DNA from: Bacillota bacterium | Lineage (GTDB): Bacteria > Bacillota_I > Bacilli_A > RFN20 > CAG-826 | Assembly: GCA_026387995.1 (NCBI GenBank) | Contig: JAPLKQ010000148.1 | Location: 1,437 to 24,243 of the forward strand | Length of the DNA: 22,807 nucleotides | Direction of reading: 5' to 3' | Shown here: piece after piece, positions 21,311 to 22,807 of the stretch | Numbering within the stretch: the stretch's first letter is position 1 | Layout of the letters: every line of letters starts with the position of its first letter | Program-made: the position numbers and the translations under genes | The notes under the pieces: generated by a model | What the model saw: the letters and a program-made list of their open reading frames with translations, nothing else | Told to the model about the DNA's origin: nothing | Database searches by the model: none

Positions 21311-21730
21311 ATGATTGAATTTCTCAAACGATTCGGTTTAGGCATTCTATATGTCGTTTTGTCCCCCATCTTCCTTTTGATCCTGGCCCTTTTTACCATC
21401 TACGGGCTCGGGCTATTTTTATTTATGGCCGTCAAGGCATGCATTCTCTTTTTCACGGGACGTAGCGTTTTTGACGACATGCTTGAAGACACCGAAGCGA
21501 AAAGACGCCTTGGAACCTTAGTCGATGAACCGCTGAACCGGCCTTTCCGCGTCAAGAAGGGCGCCGCCAAAGACGTTAAAAAAGAAGTTAAAGAAGAGCC
21601 AAAAAAGGAACCCAAAGAAGAACCTAAAGAAGACAAACCCGAACTCAAGCCGGAGCCAAAAGCCGAGGCTGAGCCTGAACATAAACTGGCCAAGCCGGAA
21701 CCTCCAAAAAAGGACGGTGATGTCAAATGA
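21311..21730 (+). CDS. Membrane protein with Lys/Glu/Pro-rich cytoplasmic tail
   Basis: Unrecognised protein of 139 residues. Two hydrophobic segments (about residues 8-29 and 30-48) form a probable hairpin. They are followed by a short charged linker (FDDMLEDTEAKRRLGTLVDE) and then about 55 residues of Lys/Glu/Pro-rich repeats such as KEEPKKEPKEEPKE, likely disordered. The ATG at 21311 was chosen since GAGGTG lies six bases upstream; a GTG at 21302 is also in frame. It is 16 bases after the previous gene, and its TGA overlaps the next ATG (ATGA). The tail has the look of a tether or scaffold; no function can be assigned. Confidence 0.72.
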   Translation: MIEFLKRFGLGILYVVLSPIFLLILALFTIYGLGLFLFMAVKACILFFTGRSVFDDMLEDTEAKRRLGTLVDEPLNRPFRVKKGAAKDVKKEVKEEPKKEPKEEPKEDKPELKPEPKAEAEPEHKLAKPEPPKKDGDVK

Positions 21731-22377
21731 TTCCCATGTTCATCAAATTAACCGAAAATGACAAACGCGTCCTGATTGCCATCTGCATCGTCATCTTTCT
21801 AGTCTTCATTTTGATAGGCTATCTTGGGTTATTGATTGAGCGGATCATGAAGCGCCAAGCCCGCGACTTGGATACTTCTATGCATGACGTAGTTTCGACC
21901 GGTGTGGTCGATACTCCCCGTTATTTCAGACGCATTGCTTTTAAGAAAAACGCGCGGTTATTTTATAAACAGTCGCGCTATTCTTTCCTCATCGTCTTTG
22001 TCTCGGTCGCCTTCTTGTATTTCTATCTTTTATATATCCGCAACTTCGACTTGAACTTCCTCTTTGATTACCAGACCAAAGGCATCAATACCTTATTCTT
22101 CATCTTCGACTGGTCTCTTGTGCCATTCAATACCTTCTTTGGCCTCACTCTTCCCAGCGGATGGCCACCGCTCTTGAGTGCCCCACACTTCATGGTTGAG
22201 GCATGGCCAAGCTATGTCTTCATGCCGTTATTTACCGTCGGGATGGTGTGGCTGTTAATCAATATCCAGGCGTTAATTGCACGCACTTTCCGCTTATTGA
22301 AGATGAGCAGCGATGTCTTTAAAAAGAACCTTGACACCGTCGTTCCCGGTGGCGAATTCAAGCGGACAAAAGAGTAA
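21727..22377 (+). CDS. Uncharacterised membrane protein
   Basis: Unrecognised 216-residue protein with probable membrane helices at about 15-37, 85-104 and 163-184. Between the first two is a basic loop (KRQARDLDTSMHDVV, then YFRRIAFKKNARLFYKQS). Between the second and third is an aromatic-rich segment with FIFDWSLVPFNTFFGL and PSGWPPLLSAPHF. The C-terminus is basic. The ATG overlaps the stop of the previous gene by four bases, so the products are likely co-translated and may work together. No family motif is apparent. The gene ends about 17 bases before the tip of an insertion sequence. Confidence 0.72.
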   Translation: MIPMFIKLTENDKRVLIAICIVIFLVFILIGYLGLLIERIMKRQARDLDTSMHDVVSTGVVDTPRYFRRIAFKKNARLFYKQSRYSFLIVFVSVAFLYFYLLYIRNFDLNFLFDYQTKGINTLFFIFDWSLVPFNTFFGLTLPSGWPPLLSAPHFMVEAWPSYVFMPLFTVGMVWLLINIQALIARTFRLLKMSSDVFKKNLDTVVPGGEFKRTKE

Positions 22378-22430
22378 AATAAAACCTCGCGTGATGAACT
22401 AGTCAACATTAAGTAGACAGATAAAAAACA

Positions 22431-22807
22431 TCATCTGAAACCCCGCTCTAGCCTAAACTGGACGGGGTTTTTATATTTCAAGGAGTAAGCTGGTCGCTCG
22501 TTATTGTAATATTTGACGTAGTCATCGATGAATTTGAAGATGTCGTCACATTTTCTCATTCTGAAGTCCACAATCATTTCTTCCTTGATCCAGCCATTGA
22601 TTGACTCCATGACAGGATTATCCGTCGGAGTTCCCGCTCTCGACATCGAATGAGTTATGCTAAAATCATTTAAGAGAGAATTATACCTCTCGGAAGAATA
22701 AACCGCGCCTTGGTCTGTGTGCAAAACAATAACCTGGCCCGTTTGTTCTTTTTTTATCCGCTCTGCCGCTATTTTCAAACCCTCATAATAGGTTCTTGGG
22801 TCTCCGC
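22431..22807 (-). CDS. IS3-family (IS150-like) transposase, C-terminal part
   Basis: DDE integrase-type transposase, open to the window edge and missing its N-terminus. The visible 125 residues begin in frame with GDPRTYYEGLKIAAERIKKE. They contain the second catalytic Asp in VLHTDQGAVYSS and the catalytic Glu in PTDNPVMESINGWIKEEM, spaced as expected for the D-35-E arrangement. SITHSMSRAGTPTDN and the C-terminal YYNNERPAYSLKYKNPVQFR are typical of the IS3/IS150 group. Whether the whole element is intact cannot be judged here. In this group an upstream ORF usually encodes the DNA-binding part, made by frameshifting. Confidence 0.92.
   Translation of the reverse strand, partial: GDPRTYYEGLKIAAERIKKEQTGQVIVLHTDQGAVYSSERYNSLLNDFSITHSMSRAGTPTDNPVMESINGWIKEEMIVDFRMRKCDDIFKFIDDYVKYYNNERPAYSLKYKNPVQFRLERGFR
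22438..22472 (+). terminator. Terminator-like hairpin inside the transposase 3' end, facing the IS
   Basis: AAACCCCG (22438-22445) pairs with CGGGGTTT (22463-22470), and the plus strand continues with a short T-run. In the plus direction this resembles a rho-independent terminator that would stop transcription entering the IS antisense to the transposase. The loop is 17 bases, so it is imperfect. Confidence 0.4.

Larger units (their letters stand above)
22395..22807 (-). mobile_element. IS3-family insertion sequence, 3' end (continues beyond window)
   Basis: The transposase reading frame is followed by non-coding sequence whose outer end reads TGAACTAGTCAACATTAAG, then GTAGACAG. It begins with the TG dinucleotide and has the GTAGACA-like block common in terminal repeats of the IS150 group. 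The likely right tip is near 22395. The left end and target duplication lie outside the window, so the boundary is an estimate. Confidence 0.6.

Overview
The window reads as chromosomal DNA from a low-to-mid GC, Gram-positive-type bacterium, most likely an uncultured Bacilli/Mollicutes-related lineage of Bacillota. The reasons are the canonical S10 ribosomal operon order, the Firmicutes-style pcrA-ligA-gatCAB string, strong GGAGG ribosome binding sites, a preQ1-I riboswitch, and a DegV fatty-acid-binding protein. TGA is used as a stop (ligA, pcrA, transposase), so this is not the Mycoplasma genetic code. The species cannot be named from the sequence alone.

Layout. (1) 1-4973, minus strand: the start of the S10 operon, rpsJ-rplC-rplD-rplW-rplB-rpsS-rplV-rpsC-rplP-rpmC, with rpmC cut by the window edge. 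rpsS has a long Ala/Pro-rich C-terminal tail, rplW a long Lys/Ala-rich N-terminal extension, and rplB a short tail that runs through the rpsS ribosome binding site. (2) 4974-5293: a gene-free leader with a foldable domain just before rpsJ and three helically phased A-tracts. (3) 5294-10047, minus: a queuosine locus. A translational preQ1-I riboswitch precedes queT (precursor uptake). tgt, queA and queH follow from their own promoter and are translationally coupled to a transglutaminase-like lipoprotein. (4) 10058-10650, minus: a DUF1836-like gene broken by a frameshift. (5) 10796-12368, plus: an SGNH hydrolase and a DegV protein, ended by a bidirectional terminator. (6) 12413-19770, minus: pcrA-ligA-gatC-gatA-gatB, joined by ATGA/TAATG overlaps except at ligA-gatC. 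gatA is interrupted by a small out-of-frame deletion. (7) 19864-20295, minus: a thioredoxin-like lipoprotein. (8) 20395-22377, plus: three unrecognised membrane proteins in an apparent operon. (9) 22395-22807, minus: the 3' end of an IS3-family insertion sequence running off the window.

Most genes are housekeeping. The items most worth attention are the two interrupted genes (one normally essential), the unusual ribosomal protein extensions, the riboswitch-controlled queuosine salvage locus with its attached exported enzyme, and the uncharacterised membrane operon next to an IS insertion. I found no CRISPR array, tRNA, rRNA or defence system. I do not see convincing evidence of a wholly new biological system.
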